Origin: Adiantum capillus-veneris | Lineage: Eukaryota; Streptophyta; Polypodiopsida; Polypodiales; Pteridaceae | Direction: 5' to 3' | Length of the DNA stretch: 64,000 nt | Assembly (NCBI GenBank): GCA_014529385.2 | Contig: CM043971.1 | Location: 53,045,209-53,109,208, forward strand | Part shown: one piece after another, positions 25,201 through 36,990 of the stretch | How the letters are laid out: each line of letters starts with the position of its first letter | Position numbering within the stretch: the stretch's first letter is position 1 | Made by a program: the position numbers and the translations under genes | The notes under the pieces: generated by a model | Seen by the model: the letters and a program-made list of their open reading frames with translations, nothing else | What the model was told of the DNA's origin: nothing | Databases searched by the model: none

Positions 25201-25275
25201 GCGTTTTCTATGTGCATTGGCATCTCATTTTAGTTGGGATGTCATCATCAAACATTGTTACTGCTTTCTTTGTAA
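22205..25275 (+). pseudogene. gag-pol of copia copy 2 (multiply broken)
   Basis: Gag begins at about 22207, where the expected ATG reads ATA (ADNNIDVFKMF follows). Other landmarks: a zinc knuckle with one cysteine replaced (CHYSKANDHLIKQC, about 23042); the protease WYFDSGATKHITSH (about 23291); integrase HSDVCGPMQ and FIDDYSRHAWV (about 23900-23997); and the RT start (YKARLVA, FAPTCRMTTVRFLCAL, about 25121-25220). Several frame changes and stops lie between these blocks. Not functional. Confidence 0.85.
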
Positions 25276-25417
25276 GACAAGGGGAACCTAGGAGTCCACC
25301 ACCCAACCACCCACTATATAGCATGGCCCCTGGCCCTTTGCCCTAGTTGGACTCCCTTTCCACATTGCCTAGCCCGGCCTTGCCCTTGTCTAGTCCGGCC
25401 TTGCCGGTGTCCTAACA
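25276..25417 (-). repeat. partial 3' LTR of a minus-strand Ty3 element
   Basis: On the minus strand it starts TGTTAGGACACCGGCAAGGC right after a polypurine tract (25421-25433, CTTAAGGGGGGAG). It abuts the truncated copia copy 2. A TATATAG-containing stretch is at about 25314. Confidence 0.5.
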
Positions 25418-25428
25418 TTACTCCCCCC

Positions 25429-25650
25429 TTAAGAAGAGTTTTCTTCCTCGAAAACAAAAGTGGGGAACTTCTTCTTAAGAACACTAATGTTTTCCCAAGT
25501 GGCATCCTTCATGGATCCAGCTGTTTGGTTGCCCAGAACACTCTTCCGCAGGAGGTTCAATAAAACCAAGAGTAACATCTTGATTTTCCACATTGTTGTC
25601 CATTTGCAACCATCTAGTGTGTAGACTCCATTTAGAACGCACATGAACAT
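25429..25650 (-). pseudogene. C-terminal end of a chromovirus pol
   Basis: A minus-strand frame ends DATWENISVLKKKFPTFVFE, followed by EENSS and the polypurine tract. This is the typical last part of a chromovirus integrase/chromodomain (WE..L...FP.F). The same arrangement recurs at 62880-62990. Upstream pol is not recognisable. Confidence 0.55.
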
Positions 25651-26293
25651 GCTAAACGAGTTATCACGACAAAGATATACCTGAAAGAGTACCGCTTTTC
25701 AATTTCTGTGAAAGTAACTTGCTGACCTAACTCATCAGCCAAGTGTAAGTCCTTGACTTGTTCTCAAATTTCATCAGTAAACAACCCCACCCTAACGAGT
25801 GTCAAGGTTGAGAACCTGACTTATACATGAAGAGACTACCTAGTCGCAACATGCATTAATTGATAGTAAGTAAACTCCAAGAAGAGCAATAAATGCTTAT
25901 TGATTGGATTGCTTGGTGCTAATGTACGCACTTTGCATATCCTTTAGCCCAAGATTACACTTTGTAATCTGCCTATCCCCTTGGATACTGACAGTACTGA
26001 GGTGTGTTTCCCCCACGATTTACAGACAGTCTTCCCAGGTGACTGGTAAATGAGGATTTACAATAGCGTATAACATTGTCGAGGAATCAACAGTGTCCGG
26101 AATAACTATCGTGGTGAACTTGAAAAATCCACAAACACCCAAACTGAGCCATGACCTCTATTGGTGATTGGTAGACCCCAAAAGTAATCTCATAGAGATA
26201 CTGCACATAGAGTGCAAAATGCTTCATAAGCAATAACTTGAGGAATATGCATGCAGTTCCAAATCAGCCTTTGCTAAACACTAGGGCCCATAA
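25651..26293. other. degraded stretch left of the complete copia
   Basis: No gene supported. Its last five bases (CATAA, 26289-26293) are the left copy of the target duplication of the copia element. The pre-insertion DNA continues at 31472. Confidence 0.6.
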
Positions 26294-26520
26294 TGTTGGA
26301 ATTAGGGTTGCAGAGAAAAACATACAGCTTGGAGAAGACGAAGGAAGCTCAAGGCACACAATAGAGAGTGTGTTACTTAGTGTGCAATGGAAAGATAGTT
26401 AGCCCTAGAGTGATGGGCGTATATACAATGCACGGGGGAAAAAACCTCCTAAAGAGGGAAAAAATGCCCCGGCGGTCCTAGTGTGTTCACACACATCACT
26501 ACCACATGTATATGGTAACA
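26294..26520 (-). repeat. 3' LTR of copia copy 1
   Basis: 227 bp. On the minus strand it reads TGTTACCATATACATGTGG to CCCTAATTCCAACA. Adjacent polypurine tract CCAGGGGGGATT (26521-26532). Confidence 0.95.
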
Positions 26521-26595
26521 AATCCCCCCTGGACAGATGCGGTGAACGAGAGCTGGCACATGAGTAAAGGGAAGTGCCATGCCTTGAGGACAGGA

Positions 26596-29124
26596 TCAGT
26601 CCACAAAGGGGAGTAAGCCCAAAGCTTTGCGGAAAGCTTCAAGCTTCTCACGAGACAATGCCTTTGTGAAAAGATCTGCAAGGTTGTCCTGTGTTGGCAC
26701 ATAAGCCAAGCTGATCTCTCCTGCTGAGAGCCTCTCCCTGACATAGTGGTAATGCACCTCAATGTGCTTTGTGCGAGCATGAAAAACTGGGTTCCTCGCA
26801 ACTGCCAATGCGCTCTGACTGTCAGTGTAGATAGTGTTGGCAGTGTCCTGTCCAACACCCAAGTCAGCCATAAGGCGTCTGAGCCATACACACTCAACCG
26901 TAGCTGTGAAGACTACCCTGTACTCAGCCACACAACTCGAAGTGGCCACAGTAGGTTGCTTCTTGCTCAACCATGATATACATGAACTGCCAAGCATGAA
27001 ACAAAAACCACTTGTGGACACTCGCGTGTCAAAACAACCAGCCCAATCTGAGTCCGAAAAAGCATGTAAGTCTGGCGGCAATGATCCCCCCTTGGGATAA
27101 AACAAGCCAAGATGTAAAGTGCCACTAAGGTAGCGGAAAATCCTCTTGACAGCCTGCCAATGCTTAGACCCTGGGCTATGCATAAATCTGCTGACCTGCG
27201 AGACTGCAAACTGAATATCTGGCCTCGTGTTGCATACATAAATGAGGCAGCCAACAACAGTTTGGTAAAGAGTGACATCAGCAGGATCGCCAGCATCATG
27301 TAGACTCAACTTCAAACCTGTTTCCATGGGAGTGGCAATAGGTTTGCAATCCTCAAGTCCAAACTTACATAGCAATGTCTCTATGTAACTTTTCTGACAC
27401 AAGGCAATACCACCATCACACTGCTTAAACTGTATACCCAAGTAATGATGCAACAGCCCCAAATCTTTCATCTTGAAAGTAGCATTCAAATCAGCCTTAA
27501 ATTCAGCAATATGTCTCTCATTTGGTCCAGTGATCAGCAAATCATCAACATAAAGAACCACAATGAGAAATACATCATCCTCACGCTTTACATACAATGT
27601 GCTTTCTGTTGGACTGTTACGAAAGCCTCGTTTAACCAAATGAGTGTCAGCTTTCTCATACCAAGCACGAGGAGATTGCTTCAACCCATACAAAGCCTTC
27701 TTACATTTGCACACTTTGTCCTCTTTTCCTTTTATGACAAAACCGCGAGGCTGCGTTACATAAACTTCCTCAAATATGTCACCATTCAAGAAAGCAGTAA
27801 CAATGTCTGATTGATGTACATCCCAACCAAAATGAGCTGCCAATGCACATAGAAAACGCACAGTAGTCATACGACAAGTGGGAGCAAAAGTCTCTTCATA
27901 ATCTATGCCTTTTTGTTGTGCATAACCCTTTGCAACAAGTCGAGCCTTATGGCGATCGATCTCACCATCCGGCTTGCGTTTCAACTTGTAAACCCACTTC
28001 GTACCAATGGCCTTTTTGCCAGGAGGCAAATCACATAAAGTCCATGTGTCATTCTCTATAAGTGCATCATATTCTGATTTCATGGCAGCAATCCAATTTT
28101 CTGAATTCTGTGCTTCATCAAAAGACAGAGGCTCCTCAACATCATGTAAACTAGACACAGCCAAAGCATAACAATCTGATGCATAAGATGCATGGCGAGA
28201 GCCTGAACGAGTACAACTAGATAAAGGTGCATCCAATTTACTGTCACGCAAAGTGTGCACCAGCCATTTTGGCATACCTCTAGCCCGCTCGTTTTCAGCC
28301 CTTTCCTCATCAAGTACATCATGTACATCTGCATCAGTAATAGGCTCTTCTAAAACATTTTCAGAAACCCCCATAGGCTGTACATTTGCCTCATTGGAAC
28401 TTAGATTCGTATTTCCACCACTGAAAAGAGGCAACAAAGTGTCATAAATGTCCTGTGAGCTTACATTACTGTCTCTAGTACATGACAGCAAGGGCTGAAC
28501 AGAGTCTTCCACAAACACTACATCCCGTGAAACCAGAATACGTTTTGTTTGCGGATGATACAACCTGTAACCTTTGCTTTCAGCACTATAACCAACAAAA
28601 ATACATTTGACAGCCTTATCATCCAATTTTCTGCGCTGCACTTGTGGCACCAAAGCATATGCCAAACAGCCAAAAACACGCATGTGCTCAATAGAAGGTT
28701 TTCTATCATGCCATGCTTCATATGGAGTAATAGACTGCAAAGCTTTCGTAGGACACCTGTTAAGTACATAAGTGGCACACATGATGGCCTCAAGCCAAAA
28801 AGAATGCGGCAAAGCTTGACTTTTGACCATACATCGTGCCATTTCCATTAGTGACCTGTTTTTCCTCTCAGCAACACCATTTTGCTGAGGTGTATAAGGC
28901 ACTGTACATTGGTGTTTTATCCCACGACTAGCCAGAAATGCATTAAATTCATGAGACATATACTCCCCCCCTCGATCGGAACGGAGGGTGCCCATAGTAC
29001 ATTTTGAGACATTTTCAGCCATAGCCAAAAATTGTTTGAAGCACATAAAAACTTCGGACTTCGCTTTAAGCGGAAATACCCATGCATGCCTGGAGTAATC
29101 ATCAATGAAAGTCACGAAGTACAA
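26596..29124 (-). pseudogene. copia copy 1 pol: integrase core, RT, RNase H
   Basis: 842 codons in the same frame as the upstream gag-protease frame, separated only by the TAG at 29125-29127. Integrase core: FIDDYSRHAWVFP, then D in LRSDRGGEY and E in GVAERKNRS. RT: KARLVAKGYAQQ, TVRFLCALAAHFGWDVHQ and the catalytic YVDDLLITG. RNase H: DSDWAGCFDTRVSTSGF, SSCVAEYRVV and TDSQSALAVARN, ending in the tether HIEVHYHYVRERL. All catalytic residues I can check are present. The integrase-RT-RNaseH order is the Ty1/copia signature. Confidence 0.93.
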
Positions 29125-30942
29125 CTAATTGCCCAAGGACGGAGTTTGCATGGGCCCACAAACATCACTATGCACAAGCTGCAACCTGCATGTGGCCCTA
29201 ACTGAACCATCCTTTGGAAACTTAGAACGCTGCATTTTACCCAGAATACAGCCTTCACAAACATGTTTGACAGGTGCTTCAAGAGGCGGCAAAGAAGCAA
29301 CCATATCAGATTTCTGCAAACGCAGCAAACTGGCAAAATTCAGATGACCAAAACGTGCATGCCAAAGTTTTGCATCTGAAATAGCCCTTGAATCTACAAC
29401 AGTATTTGCAAAATTTTGTCCACACTTGTCATACAAAGTGAGCTTATACAGCCCACGGCACAAAACCCCAGATGCAACAATTTCATCACCAAAACTGAGA
29501 TCATGAACTGTACATCTGTCATCCACAAATTTGACTACAAGTCCAAGTCTAGCAAGTGCAGATACAGACAAGAGATTCTTCTTGATCCCAGGTACATAAA
29601 GTGCATCAACAAGTGTGAAGGAACTACCATTAGCAGCAGTGAGCACAATCTTTCCAACTCCCTGAACTGGATAAGAGGCGTTGTTGGCACAAGTGACTGA
29701 ATTCCCATGAGGGACAGACTCGAGAGAGGTAAACAATTCACGATGTGAGGTAATGTGCTTTGTAGCACCACTGTCGAAATACCACACATGTGAATCTGCA
29801 GCAACTAACAAGCATGCATCATGGACAGCAGGATTGTAAGTGCACTCTGCGCTAAAAGCCCATTCTGCATCAACATCAGCATCACAATCTCCTTTCACAG
29901 AAGACTCAACAATGGCTGCATTTGTAGTGGAACCAGCATTTGCAGTGGAACCACCCTCTTTCTTCTTAGCCTCTTTGGCCTTCAACTTAGGACACGACTT
30001 GATCAAGTGATCATTGGCTTTACAATAATGGCAACGCATCTTCTTTTTGCCCTTATCACCAGAATTGCCAGACGAAGTGCTGCCAGTAGAAGCATTAGGA
30101 ACAGAATTTTTGCCACTCGCAGCAGAACCATAAGAAGTGGCTGCATTACTGTTACCACCCTTTCTTTGAGAAGCAATAAAAGCCTGTTCAACTGCACGCT
30201 GCCTAGTCCTGTTTTTTCTAGAAAGTGACTCTTGCAACAGCAATGTGCATAATGCATCAAGCTTGACAACTTCAGGATTTCCTTGGGTCATGAGTCTCCA
30301 AGTACTAGCAAAAGTCTGGTAGGAATCTGGTAAGGCATCAAGAACAGTCTGCACAAGGGAACTGTCCGAAATGACTTCACCTGCAGAAATGAGTTGCTCA
30401 TTGATATCCTTGACACTAGCAAGGAAAGTGTCCATATCATCTTCCTCATGCATAATCTTCGACTCTAGCTCTTTACGCAGCAAAGCAATTTTAGCCTCAT
30501 TGCGGCTTGCATAAAGACCTGCTAGAATATCCCAAGCCTGTTTTGCAGATTTTGCTGAACGGATGTGAGGAATAATGGTGCGCTTCACAGACAACGCAAT
30601 CAATGCATGAGCCTGCGCATCCTTAACATCCCAACGAGCTTGTTCTGCCGTAGGCAAAACAACTCTAACAGCTGCAATCCTTGCAGCAATACCTGCAACA
30701 TCCTCAACATCGCCTACATCTTCAGAACCAGGACGTACATCAATGCCCTGCACAATGTTCCAGACACCTTTTGACACAAGAACATGTTGCATCATATAAG
30801 CCCACATAGGGTAGTTGTCCCCATCCAACCTGTCCTCAGCAGCAAACATCTTGAACACATCTGTGTTGTTGTTGTCAGCCATGGTAAATGCTGCACCTGA
30901 TGTGAAAACTGCTCGAAAATAGGAGAAATGGAGCGGGAACAA
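29125..30942 (-). pseudogene. copia copy 1 gag, protease, integrase N-terminus
   Basis: Open for 605 codons to the TAG. The likely start is the internal ATG at codon 21 (MADNNNTDVFKMF), as the first 20 codons lie in leader sequence. Gag has a UBN2-type core (WDVKDAQAHALIALS, AWDILAGLYASRNEAKIA). A CCHC knuckle is at residues 304-317 (CHYCKANDHLIKSC). Protease has DSG at about 389-391 (WYFDSGATKHITSH). The integrase finger is HARFGHLNF ... CEGCILGK. The stop falls 11 residues before the conserved FIDDYS motif, so integrase and RT cannot be made without readthrough. Confidence 0.93.
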
Positions 30943-31230
30943 CTTGTGCTATATAGCACAAACCGTAGAAGACTATAAGGCACCTGTTATGCAGAAAACG
31001 GCACTGACAGAAAATCTGCACAAAATGACGAAATAGCATGTGCAGTACTGCCCGTAGTGGAAACGGAGGCCGAAATGAGCCCAAATCAAAATTCTGAGCA
31101 GACCAAGCTCTTCGAGCTGTCCCAAAATATTTGTCGACCTGCGAACGCTCGCCAAAGCTCACTGAAATCGGAGAAAGTGAGCAGGCGTGTGCTGGAGCAG
31201 CTGGCGACTAAGCCCGGGAGGACGTGACCT

Positions 31231-31242
31231 GCTCTGATACCA
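31231..31242 (-). other. primer binding site of copia copy 1
   Basis: On the minus strand TGGTATCAGAGC, two bases inside the 5' LTR, exactly complementary to the initiator methionine tRNA 3' end. Confidence 0.92.
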
Positions 31243-31244
31243 AT

Positions 31245-31471
31245 TGTTGGAATTAGGGTTGCAGAGAAAAACACACAGCTTGGAGAAGACGAAGGAAGCT
31301 CAAGGCACACAATAGAGAGTGTGTTACTTAGTGTGCAATGGAAAGATAGTTAGCCCTAGAGTGATGGGCGTATATACAATGCACGGGGGAAAAAACCTCC
31401 TAAAGAGGGAAAAAATGCCCCGGCGGTCCTAGTGTGTTCACACACATCACTACCACATGTATATGGTAACA
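31245..31471 (-). repeat. 5' LTR of copia copy 1
   Basis: 227 bp. By eye it matches the other LTR except C/T near its inner end. The right target duplication CATAA follows at 31472-31476. Confidence 0.95.
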
Positions 31472-32294
31472 CATAACACCTAGTGTGCATGCATTTAGCA
31501 AAAAACAGATCTGAACCTGTATGTCCATGGTGATCCTTGCCAATACTTAGGGCAAATGTGATGCACCTAGCACACATTAAAAAGGAATGGAAATAGTGCT
31601 GAAAGAAAGTAAATACTTTCAGTTGCAATCGTGTGCAAGCCTTGCTGAAATGTCTGGACCATAATAGGAGGTGAAACATTGATCACTTCTAGGTACAAAC
31701 AATGAAACTTTTTCATTAACAACTTAGAGCTTTGCTATATGTATAAACAACCATCTGTAATGTTGTTTAGCAGTACCTGTTCATGAACAAGTCATTCTAA
31801 GTATCCGACTTTTTGGCCATGAAATTGCTCCTGATACGTCGTGCTGAAAAATGGTCTAGAAAACAGATGTGACGGTCGCCTGGATTAGCTCCTTGCACAT
31901 TTGCAACCTCTCTTTTTGATACCCTAGACGAGAATACATTAGCCATCTATACTCTTGGATTCGATTGAGTTTTAGCATAGCTTCATAGGCCTTCAAAATT
32001 TCATCTAAAGGTTCAAAGACTATGTCCACCAAGACTGAACCACTTGAGTCAATCTCTGACTTTTTTGCTCCCTTTGCGTCTTTCTTAATTTCTTGCTCAT
32101 GTTTAAATTTTTCTTTTTTTATTTAGTTATGTTTCTAAAGCTGTTTTCTCTGTCAGCCTCTTCGCTTTCATTTTGTCCCTTTTGGCTTTCCATGATTTTC
32201 TTCCTGTTCTCACCGATAAGTTTTTGATTTTTGTTTGAGGTGACAATGTGGGTTCCTCGGCCGGTTTGTTTTTGACAGCATCTTGAGCTTGAGC

Positions 32295-32615
32295 TCAAGT
32301 CATCACCTTCAAAGGAATTGTGGGTTCTATTTTGGATCCCCTTGGCAAAGGCATCATTCCTACAACATTCATTGTTGCTTTCCCCTTGTAGTATGGATTC
32401 TTAGCACAGTGTTGAAGTAGATGTGCTCTCCCACAACCGTCATAGAATAAAAATATTTCTATTTGTCGACCCTTGTTTGGACAACCTTGTGCCCAATGGT
32501 TACCTCCACATTCATAGCATGGACCTTCTTGTTTTATAGCGGGTGATCTAGCCAATGGTTGTTCTTGCCTGGTAAGAATATTCTTTGAACCATACTCATG
32601 ATTCGCTATGAACAT
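32295..32615 (-). pseudogene. gag zinc-knuckle portion of the Tat-like element
   Basis: The minus-strand frame carries CYECGGNHWAQGC, a CX2CX4HX4C knuckle. A second, damaged cysteine/histidine cluster (FYDGCGRAHLLQHC) follows. It belongs after the capsid frames at 33145-33450 and 32813-33079, separated by stops and frame changes. Confidence 0.65.
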
Positions 32616-32812
32616 GAGCGTATTGCATCCATGGAGTACTGGTTTTTCACAAGTTGTGGCACATGTGTTGGCTAAATGTAGTTGACTAGTACTCTACCAT
32701 CATTTAAAAGAGGTGTTTGCTACCCTAGCATACATTGTGGTTTTGGTTGAGTGTTACACCATGGAGTAGGGTAATCCCCTCCACAAGTCTCACATCTCCT
32801 CATTTGAGGTTG

Positions 32813-33450
32813 TCACACATTCAGGTTCTGTTTGTAGCTTTGGTTTATTCTTCTAATCGCCTTCTCGTCAATGCTTGGTTCCCAAGGAGTTTGAACATAT
32901 CTCTTTGTTTTTGATTCGCTCTTCGAAGACGAGACACTACTAGTCACGTTGTCTGTATTTTTAGTCACCTCTCCGTAGGCCTTGCAATTGTCAACTAGAT
33001 ATAGAGCTTCTCTAGTGACTTGCTCGAACGCCGTGCATCCTTTCAAATGCATGTCCTTTTTTAGAGTTTCATTTCTCAAGCCCTCTATAAAATGAATAAT
33101 CTCTCATCTTGTGGTAGCTCTCTCATAGGACATCTGTCTATGTACTATTTGAAGAAAAGTAGAGCTTCCTTCACTTTTTCATCCTTTTTCTGTTTGAAAG
33201 TGTTGTGCTTGATTCTCCTTTTAGAGAACTCCTTTATGAATTCTTGCAAGAGTTGTGCTATGTTGGGAAAATAATCTCTATTTAGTGGTTGTAACCAAGT
33301 CAAGGCTATTCCTTCCAATGTCAACCCAAATCCCTCATACTGAGTATGGGAATTTGCAATCTGTTCAGCTCTCAAAACTTGTTTGAAGAGTGATACATGA
33401 GCATATGGATCCCCTGACCCATTGTACTTTGTCTCGACACATTGTGCCAC
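32813..33450 (-). pseudogene. gag capsid portion of the Tat-like element
   Basis: The frame at 33145-33450 reads YNGSGDPYAHVSLFKQVLRA, GLTLEGIALTWLQPL and LLQEFIKEFSKR, the retrotransposon gag core (GDP...H...F, W...L, F...F). The frame 32813-33079 continues with LKGCTAFEQVTREALYLVD. Frame changes between them show decay. Confidence 0.75.
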
Positions 33451-33638
33451 TTGATATGGTCTTAATTATTGTGGTTCAGTCACCAATCTAACCAGTTTGT
33501 GGTCTCTTGGAAAGACGTCTCTCGTTCTTTTCTCTCGTCTTGGAGAAAATCCCGGTGGCATCCTCTCTCATATGTGCTCTGACATGATTTTTCACTGGAA
33601 GTAAATAGAGATCGGAGTACCCTTGTATGTTTATCGTT

Positions 33639-34010
33639 CTAAGTCAATGGATCAATAAGTATGTACTCACGTCCATACTTATCTACCATCAAAACTTGCA
33701 CTCCTGGGACATCTGTATATGTAAATGCATAGAGGTTCTTATGGGTGGTCAACTCTCTCGCATTGGGTTCTACACACTTGTAGAAGATATCTGAAACCCC
33801 GTTTATGAACCTATACAAGCCCTCATGGGTGTAATCTGTAAGCACTCTCATGGATTTGTTGGTTTTGATGAATTTCATGTTCAGTCTGTTGATCGGAGGA
33901 TGCCTCTCCTCTAGGTATTCTCCCAATCCCAATGTTGAAGGCATTGCAACGTTTCTTGCATTTTTCATATCTATGAGTGGAGTAGAAAACCTTGGTGGTG
34001 GATTTGTCAT
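33639..34010 (-). pseudogene. N-terminal reading frame of the Tat-like element
   Basis: 123 codons upstream of gag on the minus strand (PPRFSTPLIDMKNARNVAMP, YTHEGLYRFINGVSDIFYKC). No family recognised. The position just after the leader suggests the start of gag or an extra leader ORF. Confidence 0.45.
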
Positions 34011-34399
34011 AATTAAGGCTCACTCAAGACTCTCAAGATAGTACTTAACAAGCCCACTTTGGCTTAGTGCAACTTATCTCTTTTTTGCCCCTGATTAGGT
34101 CTCTCAAAAGTCAGGTCTTTGGAAACTGGTCCTCAGGTAACCTAAAAGTTTGGAATTAGGAAACCTAAAAAAATTCAGCTCTAGGTGTGTTATATTGCTT
34201 GCAAGCTTTCTCCCTGCCTATACCTGACTTAATTTGGAGTTGTCTATCAAAAATTAGAGCGATTTTAGTGAATTGCACTTGAAACAACACTCAAAACAGT
34301 TTCAAGACCAGCACACGGGAACTTTGGTTTGTATCTTAGTCTCCATAAGGTATTTTTAGCCCAAACTTGAGATTTGAGATATACTCAAGTATGTCTACA

Positions 34400-36600
34400 A
34401 GATCATCAAGTGAGCTAACCCCACTATGTTGAGGTACATGGATCGGGACCCATGTTCCTCTATCAAATTTTGACAGTATGTAGACAAGGTCATATGTAGG
34501 CTCTGTACCAATTTTCATCAAATTCTGAGGTTGGGGTATATGGATCGCGATCCATGTGCAACCACATCTAGACTTGATCTCTTGGCAGCCTGTTGCACTC
34601 TATGTTCACAAGCTAAATCTCAAATCTTTTTGGATTTGGACTTGTTTTGACAGGTCAAATGCTCCATACTTGATCTACACTACGGGTTTCAACCTGTCAC
34701 ATGTTTTGCTCCCTTTTGCTGATTTTTTTCCAAAATTGGACTTGGGGATATGTTCTCTTATGTATGCACTACTGATTTGGAAAATTTTAGGTCAAGCTGT
34801 CAATATGGGAACATGGATCGCGCTCCATGTTTGGAGGCCAAATTGACTTTTCTTGGTACCATCAGAATTAGCATGTGACTAGTAGGTCCCATGGCATCAG
34901 AAATTTCTAAAAATGGAACTCTGGATTGAAAATCAGGTCAATTGTGGCACTTTGTCAGAATGCTTTATAGTTCTAGGCTTTTGACTTGATTTCTGATATC
35001 CAAATTCATTTTTGAAAAGACTACTAGATTCCCTGTGATGTGCTCTTGTGTCAAATGATAATGAAACTTGGCACACAGCTTGTCTTGGGTCTAGTATGGT
35101 TTTTGTGTAATTTAGACTTGTTTAGGTCAGGAAAAAGTCAATCCCTAGGTCTAATTTAGGGTTTTCACCTTAAACTATCTTTTTGCCCTTTTGACCCACT
35201 TTTTGAACTTTTTTGACAATGCTTCTTTGAGGACTTTTGTTCACAATGGTTTCTGCTATACAAGCTGGAAAAGTCTATGTCCAAAGATTTCTCAGGGGGT
35301 CATGGATCGCGATCCATGTTCCACCACTTTTGGATCTGAATTTTGGTGTGTTGATAGCTTATGATCTTTGTAGCTTGCTCATCCACAAATTTTTGAATTT
35401 GGATCAGTTTTGCCCAACCAAAAGTGACTTCTACAGTCTGTTGTAGCGATTTTGAGAATGTTCTGTTTTTGGCTCTTTTGACCAATTTTTACAACTTTTT
35501 TGCATATGGTTCTTTTGGGAAAAGTCTTTGTTTATGTTTCAACTACCTACTGCTCAAATCTCAGTCAAAAATCTTGAGGAGACGCGATCCATGTTCCATC
35601 AAATCTGAACACCAAATTTAGCATGACGATTACCTGCAGTGTCATTAGTCTACTCCACCACTTCTTTTTGAATTTGGACAACTTTTTCTCAGTCAAAAGT
35701 GAGTTTTTCAGTCTGCCCTATGGTTTTTGACTAGTTTCTGCTTTTGGCTATTTTGACCAACATTTCGTAGTTTTTTGACATTGTGCCTTTTGGGAAAGTT
35801 GTTCCAAATGGTATCAGCTATCTATCGGTCTTTATAGCCAAAGATCATGATGATGTACATGGATCGCAATCCATGTTTGAACTCATTTTGACATGAAACT
35901 AGGTCAACTTATAGTTCATGTCATGGTGACATTCTTTCCCAAATCTTTTTAAATTTGAATCATTTTTGCCCAACTGAAAGCAAAATTTTGTGTCTGCTTT
36001 GCAGATTTTGGCTATCTGACAAAATTTTGGTGTTTTAATTAAGTTTTTGCAATTTTTTGCTATGGTCCCTTTTGGCATAGTTGTTCCACTAGTTAACAGG
36101 GATGTACTTGTCAAATATCAATCCCAAATGTAAAAAAGGTACATGGATTGCGATCCATGTTCCACCACTTCTAAACATGAAATTTGGTCAGCAGTATGTC
36201 TGCACTTTGTGGATGTCAGATTTTCACTTCTTTTTTAATTTGGATTCGAAAAAGTTGAAAAATCCCAAATTTTATGTTTAAAATGCCTGTTTTGTTGTTT
36301 TTGCCCTATTAGCCATTCTGATATGATTTTTGAGTTTTTCTTTCAAGAAAACCCGATCAGAGCAAGATCCCACTGATGCACAATCTCATTGGTCACTTTT
36401 TTGCAAAATTGGTATGTGGGGCTCATGGATTGCGATCCATGTTCCTCCACAGAATCTGGCCAAACTTTTCATGTTGCTTATAGAGAGTCTGCTAATGCCC
36501 TTGATCCACAAATTTTTGAATTTGGATCACTTTTCTACCATCAAATTTTAACAATTTCAAAGTTATGGTCATTTCGGCCAAAATAAAGTTTTCACCCCTT
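34400..36600. repeat. tandem array of about 282-bp units with palindromic core
   Basis: Eight occurrences of a 20-bp near-perfect palindrome, ACATGGATCGCGATCCATGT or close variants, start at 34436, 34538, 34811, 35300, about 35577 (left arm lost), 35859, 36141 and 36423. The last four are spaced exactly 282 bp. Surrounding text also recurs per unit: AATTTGGATCA, TTTTGCCCAAC, TTTTTGGCTNTTTTGACCAA, TTTTGGGAAAAGT. The array sits in the leader of the Tat-like element between its primer site and gag. Confidence 0.85.
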
Positions 36601-36971
36601 TTTCCCTCAATCTTTTAGCCCAAATTTGTTGGGGGTAGTTTCTACTTACTCCACTCCTAAGTACTGAAATGAAACATGGAAGAAAAACAAACAAAACGAA
36701 ACAAAATAAAGTCGTAACGAAAAACAGTACAACACTCTGAAAGTAACAAGAAAATCAAAGAATGAAATGCTTTTGGCTATCTCACTCATCACAACTCTCT
36801 TTACCTCTCGAGAATAGTCCTAGTAAGTCCTCGACTTCTAGACTCTATCAACAAATACTAAACCCCGTGTCTAGCTGCTTCACTGATAATTTGTAAATGG
36901 AATGGAAAGACAAATATTCAAAATAGAATGCTCTAGATACGCACTAGGTCACTCACCATCTAAGGATCATA

Positions 36972-36989
36972 TCCCCGACAACGGCGCCA
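36972..36989 (-). other. primer binding site of the Tat-like element
   Basis: Minus-strand TGGCGCCGTTGTCGGGGA, one base from the common Tat/Athila site, one base inside the LTR edge at 36991. Confidence 0.75.
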
Positions 36990-36990
36990 A

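Larger units (their letters stand above)
21614..25275 (+). mobile_element. Ty1/copia element, degraded copy 2 (3' truncated)
   Basis: Same family as the complete minus-strand copy at 26294-31471. It has a 5' LTR (21614-21852), a primer binding site, then gag-protease-integrase-RT sequence with many frameshifts and stops up to the start of the RT core (about 25265). There it is cut off by a Ty3 LTR. No 3' LTR is present. Confidence 0.88.
26294..31471 (-). mobile_element. complete Ty1/copia element, copy 1
   Basis: A 5,178-bp element with two 227-bp LTRs (26294-26520 and 31245-31471). By eye the LTRs differ at one position. It is flanked by a perfect 5-bp duplication, CATAA (26289-26293 and 31472-31476). 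The LTRs begin TG and end CA. The primer site (complement of initiator tRNA) is at 31231-31242 and the polypurine tract at 26521-26532. One continuous gag-pol frame is interrupted by a single TAG at 29125-29127. Near-identical LTRs imply a recent insertion. The interrupted target is probably older retroelement DNA. Confidence 0.96.
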
